From an uncultured Oscillospiraceae bacterium (GTDB lineage Bacteria > Bacillota > Clostridia > Oscillospirales > Oscillospiraceae), in the NCBI GenBank assembly GCA_934635545.1, contig CAKTZN010000059.1:1-10491 (forward strand): a stretch of DNA of 10,491 nucleotides, read 5' to 3'. The position numbers and the translations under genes were made by a program. Under the pieces are notes generated by a model. That model saw only the letters and a list, made by a program, of their open reading frames with translations. It had not been told where the DNA came from and did not search any database. Below, one piece after another: positions 1 to 5,181 of the stretch (positions within the stretch are counted from its first letter, which is position 1; every line of letters starts with the position of its first letter).

Positions 1-678
1 CGTGGTGAGCTGGAGCAATGGCGGGCCAACTACCGTGCCAACTGCGCCTGTGCCGGAGCCATAGAGCTGGTGATCCGCGAGAGCTTTGACGGTATGCATC
101 TGAAAGAGGATTGCGCCAAGCGTGTCATCGACCACTACGGCTATAAGCGGACAGCCTTCGTGCTGGCCAATACCTTGCAGGAGCATTCCTATGATGGCCG
201 CTATCACCCGACAAATATGCAATGGAGCCGGAGCATCTATATTCCTCCCGATGGTGACCATCGCTACGCATTTATGGTGGGCAGCCATCCCGCGGTGCTG
301 GATGGCTTCGTTACACTGTATCGGGCGGAGCTGGCAAAGCTGCACCTGTTTGGAGCAGAGCACTGTGCACCAAATTCCTGTGAACAGGACTTCACCGGAA
401 AGGTACTGGTGCTGTCACCGGAAGTGCTGCGAGAAGCCTGCTGGCGGCCGGAGGATCAGCTTTGGCTGGCGTGGGATGGCTTTGGCTGCCGCCCCAACGC
501 CAGAGGTCGTTCGGTACGCTGCACCTGCCTGGGGGACGGTGAAATGACCCGCTGGAACCGCTCGGAGTTCGTGGGTATCCTCAAGGACGAGTGTCTTCCT
601 GATTGGGCGGCGGAGAAACTGGCCCAGCTGCGGCAGGAACAGCAAACGGAAGCGTCCATGAATGAAATGACTATGTGA
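1..678 (+). CDS. DUF3849-type ICE protein, 5' end missing
   Basis: The reading frame is open from base 1, so the gene starts upstream of the window; 225 codons plus stop are visible. The first part (ELEQWRANYRANCACAGAIE, then FDGMHLKEDC and TAFVLANTLQE) has the pattern I associate with DUF3849: a Trp/Asn/Cys-containing helix followed by a 'VLANT' strand. The second half contains a separate-looking region ending in QLWLAWDGFGCRPNARGRSV and CLPDWA, a Gly/Arg-rich signature that I recall from other accessory proteins of clostridial ICEs. There is no signal peptide or membrane segment in the visible part, so it is probably cytosolic. Its function is unknown. It ends 12 bases before the next gene, and the next gene's ribosome site overlaps its stop, so the two are co-transcribed. 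An internal GTG (base 70) and ATG (base 94) exist, but the frame upstream reads as continuous protein, so they are unlikely starts. Confidence 0.75.
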   Translation, partial: RGELEQWRANYRANCACAGAIELVIRESFDGMHLKEDCAKRVIDHYGYKRTAFVLANTLQEHSYDGRYHPTNMQWSRSIYIPPDGDHRYAFMVGSHPAVLDGFVTLYRAELAKLHLFGAEHCAPNSCEQDFTGKVLVLSPEVLREACWRPEDQLWLAWDGFGCRPNARGRSVRCTCLGDGEMTRWNRSEFVGILKDECLPDWAAEKLAQLRQEQQTEASMNEMTM

Positions 679-690
679 AGGAGAAATGAC

Positions 691-1044
691 ATGAAAACTG
701 TAAAACGAACGATGACGGCGCTGTGTCTCACAGCGCTTCTTTGCTGCCTGCTGTGCGTGTCGGCCTACGCCACAGGCACCAGCGGCGGCACCGGCGATGT
801 GGCCAGCGCCGTGGAGAGCACCTGGGCCACGGCCTCCGGCCAGATCAAGACGGTGGTCAACAACGTGGTATTTCCTGCTATTGACCTGATCCTGGCCGTA
901 TTCTTCTTCGCCAAACTTGGGCTCACGTATTTTGATTTCCGCAAAACTGGACACTTTGAGTGGAGCGCACCGGCCATCCTCTTTGCCTGTCTGGTGTTCA
1001 CCTTGACCGCCCCGCTGTATGTGTGGGATATCATCGGGATCTGA
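691..1044 (+). CDS. DUF3852 protein, putative VirB2/pilin-like T4SS subunit
   Basis: This 117-residue protein starts at ATG 691 behind an AAGGAG ribosome site (678-683). It has a basic N-terminus and a hydrophobic core (about residues 8-25) ending in SAYAT, a good Sec signal peptide. A Gly/Thr-rich hinge follows, then two membrane segments (about 56-75 and 92-112). A small secreted protein with two hydrophobic helices, placed just before the VirB6-like gene, is the layout of a VirB2-type pilin or channel subunit; that role is inferred. The C-terminal 21 residues, ending PLYVWDIIGI, are partly duplicated downstream of the relBE pair (see 1741-1806). The DUF3852 assignment is from family recall. 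The alternative is an uncharacterised membrane component of the mating channel. Confidence 0.8.
   Translation: MKTVKRTMTALCLTALLCCLLCVSAYATGTSGGTGDVASAVESTWATASGQIKTVVNNVVFPAIDLILAVFFFAKLGLTYFDFRKTGHFEWSAPAILFACLVFTLTAPLYVWDIIGI
1016..1044 (+). repeat. Direct repeat copy A, 3' end of DUF3852 gene
   Basis: These 29 bases at the end of the intact DUF3852 gene recur at 1778-1806 with a single difference (T at 1024, G at 1786). The last 20 bases, including the stop codon, are identical. Weaker similarity extends upstream to base 979: I count 50 matches in 66. Similarity stops right after the TGA. The two copies flank the relBE module (1045-1777). Confidence 0.9.
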
Positions 1045-1073
1045 TGAAACGCCCTCAAGCTGCATCTAATGAA

Positions 1074-1108
1074 TATGTATTGACAAAATACATACAATGT
1101 AATATGAT
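1074..1108 (+). promoter_or_regulatory. relBE promoter with palindromic operator
   Basis: A near-consensus sigma-A promoter is visible: TTGACA (1080-1085), a 17-base spacer, TATGAT (1103-1108). A perfect 8-base inverted repeat, TATGTATT (1074-1081) and AATACATA (1087-1094), is centred on the -35 box. A smaller palindrome, TACAATGTA (1093-1101), lies in the spacer. This is the expected place for RelB-type autorepression, so I infer that the antitoxin, alone or with the toxin, represses here. The strong promoter also makes the module independent of read-through from the conjugation genes. Confidence 0.8.
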
Positions 1109-1132
1109 GTGATGCGGGTGAGGTGATTGATT

Positions 1133-1432
1133 ATGGCAAGTACAAGCATGACGATTCGGACGGACACAGAGCTCAAAGCTCAGGTGGAAGACATTCTCGA
1201 CCAGTTGGGCATGAACATGAGTGGTGCAATCAATATGTTCTTTCATCAAATCGTGCGTGAACGGGCTGTTCCATTGAATCTGTCTTTGGAAAAACAGCCT
1301 TCTGTTTACGAGGACTTGCTGTTTGCGCAAGCGGAACGAAAGCGCGGCGTAGTTGGCCGCAATGCAAATGATGTCCTGGCGGATATGGATCGCATCATCG
1401 CGGCGGCAGAAGGACAACATGGAAATGAGTAA
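1133..1432 (+). CDS. relB: RelB/DinJ-family antitoxin
   Basis: This 99-residue protein opens with MASTSMTIRTDTELKAQVED, followed by LDQLGMNMSGAINMFFHQIV. That is the typical RelB/DinJ ribbon-helix-helix N-terminus: a DNA-binding strand (residues 4-9) and two helices. The C-terminal half is charged and would wrap the toxin. ATG 1133 is chosen because AGGTG (1121-1125) lies at good spacing and RelB/DinJ proteins begin this way; TTG 1127 is possible but has no advantage. It overlaps the toxin gene by 8 bases, so the pair is translationally coupled. RelB proteins neutralise an mRNA-cleaving RelE-type toxin and repress their own promoter; the operator upstream fits. Base composition is less G+C-rich than the flanking T4SS genes, consistent with acquired cargo. 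Confidence 0.9.
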   Translation: MASTSMTIRTDTELKAQVEDILDQLGMNMSGAINMFFHQIVRERAVPLNLSLEKQPSVYEDLLFAQAERKRGVVGRNANDVLADMDRIIAAAEGQHGNE

Positions 1433-1736
1433 ATACCGGATCGAAATCTCAGGACGTGTGGATGCCATGCTGCTGAGTCACATCGAATTTCTGGCACGGG
1501 TCAGCGTCCCCGCAGCAAAAGCCTTTCGCAATGCCTATGCGGAGATCATTCATGAGATCGAGGTAAACCCATTCCAGTTCCCCATAGAGACAGATCCGAA
1601 TCTTCCGGATGGTTTGTACCGCAAGGCGTTGTTTGCCAAGCGGTATAAGGCACTCTTCATCGTGGAGGATAACATTGTGTTTCTGGATGCTGTCGTGGAT
1701 TGCAGACAGGACGCCGGACGTATCATGCGAAGCTGA
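1425..1736 (+). CDS. relE: RelE/ParE-superfamily toxin
   Basis: This 103-residue protein (105 if ATG 1419 is used) has the order expected of the RelE/ParE fold. It has an N-terminal strand (KYRIEIS), two helices (AKAFRNAYAEIIHEIEVNPFQFP), a GLYRKALFAKRYKALFIVED strand-turn-strand with Arg/Lys residues, and a C-terminal strand (VFLDAVVDCRQD). The length is normal for the family. RelE members cut mRNA on the ribosome and ParE members poison gyrase; the partner is RelB-like, which favours the RNase branch, but the sequence alone does not settle it. The start is uncertain: a GAAGGA site (1409-1414) is 10 bases from ATG 1425 and 4 bases from ATG 1419. The stop lies 4 bases before a remnant of DUF3852. 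Confidence 0.85.
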   Translation: MSKYRIEISGRVDAMLLSHIEFLARVSVPAAKAFRNAYAEIIHEIEVNPFQFPIETDPNLPDGLYRKALFAKRYKALFIVEDNIVFLDAVVDCRQDAGRIMRS

Positions 1737-1740
1737 CAGT

Positions 1741-1806
1741 GCTTTTGTGTATCTGATGTTTACGCGGGCCGTCCCATTGTATGTGGGGGATATCATCGGG
1801 ATCTGA
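1741..1806 (+). pseudogene. Remnant of a second DUF3852 gene, 3' end only
   Basis: Twenty-one codons and a stop read AFVYLMFTRAVPLYVGDIIGI. Thirteen of these 21 residues match the C-terminus of the intact DUF3852 protein (LFACLVFTLTAPLYVWDIIGI). No ribosome site or start belongs to it, and the sequence immediately upstream is the toxin gene in a different frame. It is therefore a cut-off gene end, not a gene. The level of divergence (50 of 66 bases matching, but the last 20 identical) suggests it comes from a different allele of the same gene rather than a fresh tandem duplication. Confidence 0.85.
1778..1806 (+). repeat. Direct repeat copy B, downstream of relBE
   Basis: This is the second copy of the 29-base repeat at 1016-1044, with one mismatch. 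It ends at the stop codon of the DUF3852 remnant. Together the two copies bracket the relBE cassette, with about 762 bases from repeat to repeat. This is the geometry left by integration at the 3' end of a gene or by recombination between two alleles. Confidence 0.85.
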
Positions 1807-1882
1807 GATAGCGAAGCGCTTTTGGCGCAAGGCAATTCGTTCATAGCAAAGATATGATAGCTGAAGGCAAGAGAGGTGCACG

Positions 1883-2161
1883 ATGATAATTCGCTCGGCA
1901 ATGGCGCTGCGTAATGGATATGATGAAATGGTCAGGCTGGCCAAGGAGAAACAGGAGCCGATCTATCTGACCCGAAACGGCGATGGTAAAATGGTCTTTG
2001 TTCCGCTGGATCTCTGGGAAAAGCGGGAAAAAGAGCTTGATCTGCTGTTCATGCTGTTCCAGCGAGAACAATCCCGGCTGGCAGGCGCAAAAACCTCCAC
2101 GATGGACGAGATGGAACGTCTGACGCAGGAGGTTCTGATTGAAGGAAATCACTGCAATTAA
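1883..2161 (+). CDS. Phd/YefM-family antitoxin without adjacent toxin
   Basis: This 92-residue protein starts at ATG 1883 behind GAGAGGTG. The N-terminus (MIIRSAMALRNGYDEMVRLAKEKQEPIYLTRNGDGKMVFVPLDLWEKREKELDLL) is the Phd/YefM pattern: a short strand, a helix, then 'ePIylTrNGdgkmVfvpld' and a long helix. The C-terminal helix (about residues 52-88), rich in Glu and Arg, would hold the toxin. Normally a RelE/ParE- or YoeB-type toxin follows, but here only 10 bases separate the stop from a terminator, so the toxin is missing or the protein acts alone. The 76 bases upstream contain a TATGAT (1853-1858) without a convincing -35 box, and three ATAGC words (1808, 1843, 1857) that could be binding sites; both are weak. 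It may act as an autonomous repressor or anti-addiction factor, which is inference. Confidence 0.8.
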   Translation: MIIRSAMALRNGYDEMVRLAKEKQEPIYLTRNGDGKMVFVPLDLWEKREKELDLLFMLFQREQSRLAGAKTSTMDEMERLTQEVLIEGNHCN

Positions 2162-2171
2162 ATAATCAACC

Positions 2172-2202
2172 AAAAGCACTCTGCCATCGGCAGGGTGCTT
2201 TT
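2172..2202 (+). terminator. Intrinsic terminator after lone antitoxin
   Basis: A 14-base stem (2172-2185 with 2189-2202, one G-T pair) encloses a 3-base loop ATC. The descending arm ends in TTTT. It lies between the antitoxin gene and the ribosome site of the VirB6-like gene, so it would insulate the two unless it is bypassed. Confidence 0.8.
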
Positions 2203-2210
2203 GCGTTCAT

Positions 2211-2216
2211 AGGAGG
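2211..2216 (+). promoter_or_regulatory. Ribosome site fixing the TTG start of the VirB6-like gene
   Basis: A full AGGAGG, continuing into TGAT, lies 9 bases before TTG 2226. No ATG is available in that frame near the start. The GTG at 2216 is in another frame and overlaps the site itself. Confidence 0.75.
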
Positions 2217-2225
2217 TGATAGTTT

Positions 2226-3131
2226 TTGTTTATCTGGGACTTTGTGGCAAATACGGTGCTGGGACAGATCCTGGACTGGTTCTACGGTCAGATCGTGGGC
2301 TTCCTGGGCAATTTCTTTGCCGAGATGGGCGGTATGGGCGCCGAGCTCTTCGACATGAGCTGGGTACAAAGCATTGTGCTGTTCTTCTCTTACTTAGGTT
2401 GGGCGCTGTATGCTGTAGGGCTGGTGGTGGCCTGCTTCGAGTGCGGCGTGGAGTATTCCTCCGGCCGCGGCAATGTGCGGGAAACGGTACTGAACGCCTT
2501 CAAGGGCTTTCTGGCCGTGGAGCTGTTCACACAGCTTCCGGTCAGGCTGTATGTGCTGGCCATTTCCCTGCAATCCAGCCTGACCGCAGGCATTACCGGC
2601 TTCGGGACAGTCACCATAGGTGATGTGGCGAAGCAGATACTGGAGAATTTCAGTATCGTGGACAGCATCGCCAATCTTGTGAACCTGACGCCCTTCGGCG
2701 GTTTTGTGAACACGCCCACCAGCGGTCTTATGCTGCTGTTCTGCCTGATCCTTATGGCCTATGCTATTATCAAGGTGTTCTTTGCCAACCTCAAGCGCGG
2801 CGGCATTTTGCTTATCCAGATCGCCGTGGGGAGCCTGTATATGTTCAGTGTGTCCCGTGGCTACACGGATGGCTTCGTGCAATGGTGCAAACAGGTGATA
2901 GGCTTGTGCCTGACCGCCTTTTTACAGGCTACCATTCTGGTGGCGGGCCTGATGGTATTCAAGGATCACGCCCTGCTGGGCTTGGGCCTGATGCTCTCTG
3001 CCGGTGAGATCCCCCGTATCGCGGGAGCCTTCGGCTTAGACACCACCACGCGGGCCAACATTATGTCCGCCGTATACACGGCACAGACCGCTGTTAACAT
3101 GACCCGCACGGTGGTACAGGCAGTAAAATGA
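2226..3131 (+). CDS. VirB6/TrbL-like polytopic T4SS membrane protein
   Basis: This 301-residue integral membrane protein starts at TTG 2226. Hydrophobic segments are visible at about residues 47-71, 93-117, 165-187, 192-210 and 223-245, with positively charged turns between (e.g. FANLKRGG at 186-193). A long polar or Gly/Thr-rich stretch lies between the second and third. A less hydrophobic C-terminal tail with GEIPRIAGAFGLDTTTRAN follows. The polytopic layout and position between a pilin-like gene and a PrgI-like gene match the VirB6/TrbL-type inner-membrane channel component of Tn1549/CTn-like elements (CD1107-type). It would form part of the DNA translocation channel. It is separated from both neighbouring T4SS genes by TA modules and has no obvious promoter of its own, so it must depend on read-through past the terminator at 2172-2202 or on an undetected promoter. 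Confidence 0.8.
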   Translation: MFIWDFVANTVLGQILDWFYGQIVGFLGNFFAEMGGMGAELFDMSWVQSIVLFFSYLGWALYAVGLVVACFECGVEYSSGRGNVRETVLNAFKGFLAVELFTQLPVRLYVLAISLQSSLTAGITGFGTVTIGDVAKQILENFSIVDSIANLVNLTPFGGFVNTPTSGLMLLFCLILMAYAIIKVFFANLKRGGILLIQIAVGSLYMFSVSRGYTDGFVQWCKQVIGLCLTAFLQATILVAGLMVFKDHALLGLGLMLSAGEIPRIAGAFGLDTTTRANIMSAVYTAQTAVNMTRTVVQAVK

Positions 3132-3240
3132 GCACCTTGTCCATTCTGCTTCGTTTGCGCTTGTATTCTCGTTGTACTTGTCAATAGCTTTGCCGCGGCG
3201 TTGCTCTTTTGTGTCACAGTCGGCGAATACCGTTGTCAAA
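3132..3240. other. Intergenic segment before phd-doc, possible gene remnant
   Basis: No gene on the + strand is supported here. On the minus strand the segment can be read as MTTVFADCDTKEQRRGKAID and onward through a hydrophilic stretch ending WTRCSF, which looks protein-like. However, it has no ribosome site and runs antisense into the VirB6-like gene. It may be a fragment of a former gene brought in with the phd-doc module; the evidence is weak. Confidence 0.25.
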
Positions 3241-3242
3241 AT

Positions 3243-3276
3243 TGTAGGTTGATTTTTACCTACATCTGCGTATAAT
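3243..3276 (+). promoter_or_regulatory. phd-doc promoter and operator
   Basis: A promoter with TTGATT (3249-3254), a 16-base spacer and a perfect TATAAT (3271-3276) lies 20 bases before the antitoxin start. A perfect 7-base inverted repeat, TGTAGGT (3243-3249) and ACCTACA (3258-3264), spans the -35 box. A further GTAGG half-word sits at 3281-3285. Phd-type antitoxins bind palindromes overlapping their promoters, so this is the likely autoregulatory operator. Confidence 0.8.
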
Positions 3277-3296
3277 AGACGTAGGAGGTGTTCGCT

Positions 3297-3539
3297 ATGA
3301 CAATTGATACGAATACGATCGTCTCTGTCTCTGAGGCCAATCAGAACTTTTCGAGAGTAACTCGTATTGCTGAGAAAAACGGACAGGCTGTAATTTTCAA
3401 GAATAACCGGCCCAAGTATATGCTGGTGGATCTGGACTCATCGCCTGTGATCGATATGACAGATGATGAAAAGATCGACGTGGTGGCCGCGCGGATTTTG
3501 AAGAAGTATAAGCCTGCCTTTCTGGAGCTTGCCAAATGA
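3297..3539 (+). CDS. phd: Phd/YefM-family antitoxin of the Doc toxin
   Basis: This 80-residue protein has the Phd/YefM N-terminal DNA-binding pattern: TIVSVSEANQNFSRVTRIAEKNGQAVIFKNNRPKYMLVDLD. The tail (MTDDEKIDVVAARILKKYKPAFLELAK) would be disordered until it binds Doc. ATG 3297 is preferred over GTG 3288 because AGGAGG (3283-3288) lies 8 bases before it, and GTG 3288 would use part of the ribosome site as codon. The stop overlaps the doc start by 4 bases (ATGA), a coupled TA arrangement. The protein neutralises Doc and represses its own promoter. Confidence 0.92.
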   Translation: MTIDTNTIVSVSEANQNFSRVTRIAEKNGQAVIFKNNRPKYMLVDLDSSPVIDMTDDEKIDVVAARILKKYKPAFLELAK

Positions 3540-3913
3540 TCAAGTTCTCAAAAGAAAAGGTACTGCTTCTGCATAAGCTTATCGCGCAGGAGACGGGCGG
3601 CAGCATTGGCGTCAGAGATGAAGCGCTGCTGGACTCTGCCTTGGAAAATGCGTTCGCCGGTTTTGGCGGGCAGGAGTTCTATCCCACCAAGGAGGAAAAG
3701 GGCGCACGTCTCGGCTATACGCTGATCTCCAACCACGCTTTCGTGGATGGCAACAAGCGCATCGGTATGTACGTCATGCTGACGTTTCTGGAGGTAAACG
3801 GCATCCGGCTTGAGTGTACCAACGAGGAAGTCGTGGAGGTCGGGCTGGCCGTGGCGTCCGGAACGATGGATTATGACGCGCTTCTGCAATGGGTGCGCGA
3901 CCACAGAATTTAA
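3536..3913 (+). CDS. doc: Doc-family (Fic fold) toxin
   Basis: This 125-residue protein has the Fic-fold signature HAFVDGNKRIG at residues 67-77. It matches the Doc version HxFx(D/N)xNKR, with the catalytic His at 67, and lacks the second GxGR element of AMP-transferring Fic enzymes. In the family, Doc phosphorylates elongation factor EF-Tu and stops translation. N-terminal features also fit death-on-curing proteins: LHKLIAQETGGSIGVRDEALLDSALENAF, then KGARLGYTLISN leading into the motif. Length is normal and the motif is intact, so the toxin is probably active. It is translationally coupled to phd and followed by a strong terminator. It probably stabilises the ICE after transfer. Confidence 0.95.
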   Translation: MIKFSKEKVLLLHKLIAQETGGSIGVRDEALLDSALENAFAGFGGQEFYPTKEEKGARLGYTLISNHAFVDGNKRIGMYVMLTFLEVNGIRLECTNEEVVEVGLAVASGTMDYDALLQWVRDHRI

Positions 3914-3920
3914 TAAGCAC

Positions 3921-3958
3921 AAAGGGAAAGGTCACCGTTTTCGGTGGCCTTTTCCTTT
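3921..3958 (+). terminator. Intrinsic terminator after doc
   Basis: A 17-base stem (3921-3937 with 3942-3958, including G-T pairs) closes a TTTT loop, and the descending arm is T-rich (CCTTTTCCTTT). It sits 33 bases before the PrgI-like gene and would end phd-doc transcription. It also blocks read-through from upstream T4SS genes into the VirB4 unit unless bypassed. Confidence 0.8.
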
Positions 3959-3990
3959 GCTCAATTTTAAGAAGATTCGAGGTAAATGAA

Positions 3991-4251
3991 ATGTACCTAT
4001 ACCCAGACAACCTGACCGCGCGGCCTGTGCTGTGGTTGTGGGCGCTGCGGGATGTGGCGCTGATCGGCATTGGCCTGCTGCTGTCAGCGCTGGCGCTGGC
4101 CCAGACCGGCATCGTGGCTCCGCTGGTGGTCACCGCCGTGTACGCCTTTTTGGCTATCCGCCATGATGGCGTCAGTATGCTGGATTTCCTGCGCTATGCG
4201 GGCGCTTTCTTTTTCGGACGTCAATACTATGGATGGAGGCAACTGCCGTGA
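3991..4251 (+). CDS. PrgI/VirB3-like small T4SS membrane protein
   Basis: This 86-residue protein starts at ATG 3991 after GAGGT. It opens MYLYPDNLTARPVLWLWALRD and has two adjacent hydrophobic helices (about residues 22-40 and 42-56), then an amphipathic tail ending FFFGRQYYGWRQLP. Size, two-helix layout and position directly before the VirB4 genes match the PrgI family of Gram-positive conjugative elements, the counterpart of VirB3, which anchors VirB4 at the membrane. Its stop overlaps the next gene's GTG start by 4 bases, so the two are coupled. An in-frame extension back to GTG 3889 would run through the terminator and the doc gene and is rejected. Confidence 0.8.
   Translation: MYLYPDNLTARPVLWLWALRDVALIGIGLLLSALALAQTGIVAPLVVTAVYAFLAIRHDGVSMLDFLRYAGAFFFGRQYYGWRQLP
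4235..4239 (+). promoter_or_regulatory. Ribosome site fixing a GTG start
   Basis: GGAGG lies 8 bases before GTG 4248, inside the 3' end of the PrgI-like gene. It supports GTG 4248 over the in-frame ATG at 4233, which overlaps this site and has no ribosome site of its own. Confidence 0.7.
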
Positions 4252-4817
4252 GCATTTTCAAGAAGAAAACACCCTCTGCTCAGCAGCTTTTGGGCATCGA
4301 CGAGATCACGGAGCGCAGTATCCGTACCCCCAACGGCGAACTGGTCTATCTCATCCTGAAGCCCAGCAACCTGAATGTGCTGCCGGAGAGCATCGTTCGC
4401 CAGCGCATCCACAGCCTGATGAACGTGCTGAAGGGCATGGCGGAGGTGGAGATTCTGGCCACGGATTCCAAAGAGTCCTATCAGGACAACCGCAGCTTCT
4501 ACCGCAAGCGGCTGGAGGAGGAAACGAACCCCGCCATCCGTGCGCTGCTGGAAGCGGACTGCGCCCATCTGGACAGCGTTCAGACCTCCATGGCGTCAGC
4601 CCGTACCTTCTGCCTGATCCTGCGGCAGCGTGGCGAGGGCGGTTTCACGGAGTCGTACTTGGCCAATGTGGAGAAGCATCTCTCTGACAACGGCTTCACC
4701 GTCCACCGTGCCAATGAGCAGGAGCTGCGGGAGCTGCTGGCGGTCTACTATGAGCAGGACGTATCCCACGAGGTCTATGACAGCGTGGATGGTGAACGGT
4801 ATGTGAAGGAGGGATGA
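4248..4817 (+). CDS. Conserved ICE conjugation protein, VirB4-associated
   Basis: This 189-residue soluble protein begins at GTG 4248: SIFKKKTPSAQQLLGIDEIT, then SIRTPNGELVYLILKPSNLNVLP, IHSLMNVLKGMAEVEILATD, and a long Glu/Arg-rich helical section (about residues 80-135). I recognise it as the 'AQQLLGIDEI' protein found beside VirB4 in clostridial ICEs, usually left as hypothetical or 'conjugal transfer protein'. The order of elements (beta segment with 'P.G....i.lkPsNl', a helix with R.RIHSLMNVL, then a coiled helical pair) resembles the N-terminal region of VirB4/TraC-type proteins and contains no Walker motif. I infer that it works with the 608-residue VirB4 as a partner or detached N-terminal part. 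It is coupled to the PrgI-like gene by overlap and is followed one base later by DUF3846. Confidence 0.7.
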   Translation: MSIFKKKTPSAQQLLGIDEITERSIRTPNGELVYLILKPSNLNVLPESIVRQRIHSLMNVLKGMAEVEILATDSKESYQDNRSFYRKRLEEETNPAIRALLEADCAHLDSVQTSMASARTFCLILRQRGEGGFTESYLANVEKHLSDNGFTVHRANEQELRELLAVYYEQDVSHEVYDSVDGERYVKEG

Positions 4818-4818
4818 T

Positions 4819-5181
4819 ATGCGTGTTTTGAAAGTGGAGCCGGGACAGGCTCCCTATGAAAAGGAAATGGAAGATACCCTGGCTGCCATCCAGCAGGAGG
4901 TGCAGGGACTGTTCCAGCCGGTGTATGTGGAAGATGGCGTTATCCTCTGCTGCAACGAGGAGGGCAAACTCAACGGTATGGCACCCAACCGGTGGCTGGA
5001 GGAGGACATCATCTGCGGCCCGTTCTTTCTGATAGGCGACGACCACGAGGGCGGCTTCTGTTCCCTGACCGATGACCAGATCCAGAAGTACACGGCGCAG
5101 TTTCAGGAGCCGGAGCAGTTCACCGGTCACGAACCGGAGTTGAAACCTCGGATGGACATTTTCTTCATGGAGGGACTATGA
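4819..5181 (+). CDS. DUF3846 protein
   Basis: This 120-residue protein begins MRVLKVEPGQAPYEKEMEDT, continues LAAIQQEVQG, then VILCCNEEGKLNGMAPNRWL and GPFFLIGDD. These are the hallmarks of DUF3846: 'vvePGk.Py...i...L..lQ..Vgg', 'CNEEGKLnglp.Nr', 'G.ffi.g'. It is small, soluble, acidic and without a catalytic motif that I can point to; its function is unknown. DUF3846 genes are common as free accessory genes in clostridial elements and phages. Here one lies inside the VirB4 unit, one base after the upstream gene and overlapping the virB4 start by 4 bases (ATGA), so it is made in step with VirB4. The start ATG 4819 has AGGAGG at 4807-4812. Confidence 0.85.
   Translation: MRVLKVEPGQAPYEKEMEDTLAAIQQEVQGLFQPVYVEDGVILCCNEEGKLNGMAPNRWLEEDIICGPFFLIGDDHEGGFCSLTDDQIQKYTAQFQEPEQFTGHEPELKPRMDIFFMEGL

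Noticed and set aside
1609..1806. 65-codon + frame ending in the DUF3852-like tail
   Set aside because: Only its last 21 codons resemble a protein; the rest is the toxin gene out of frame. It is treated as a gene remnant.
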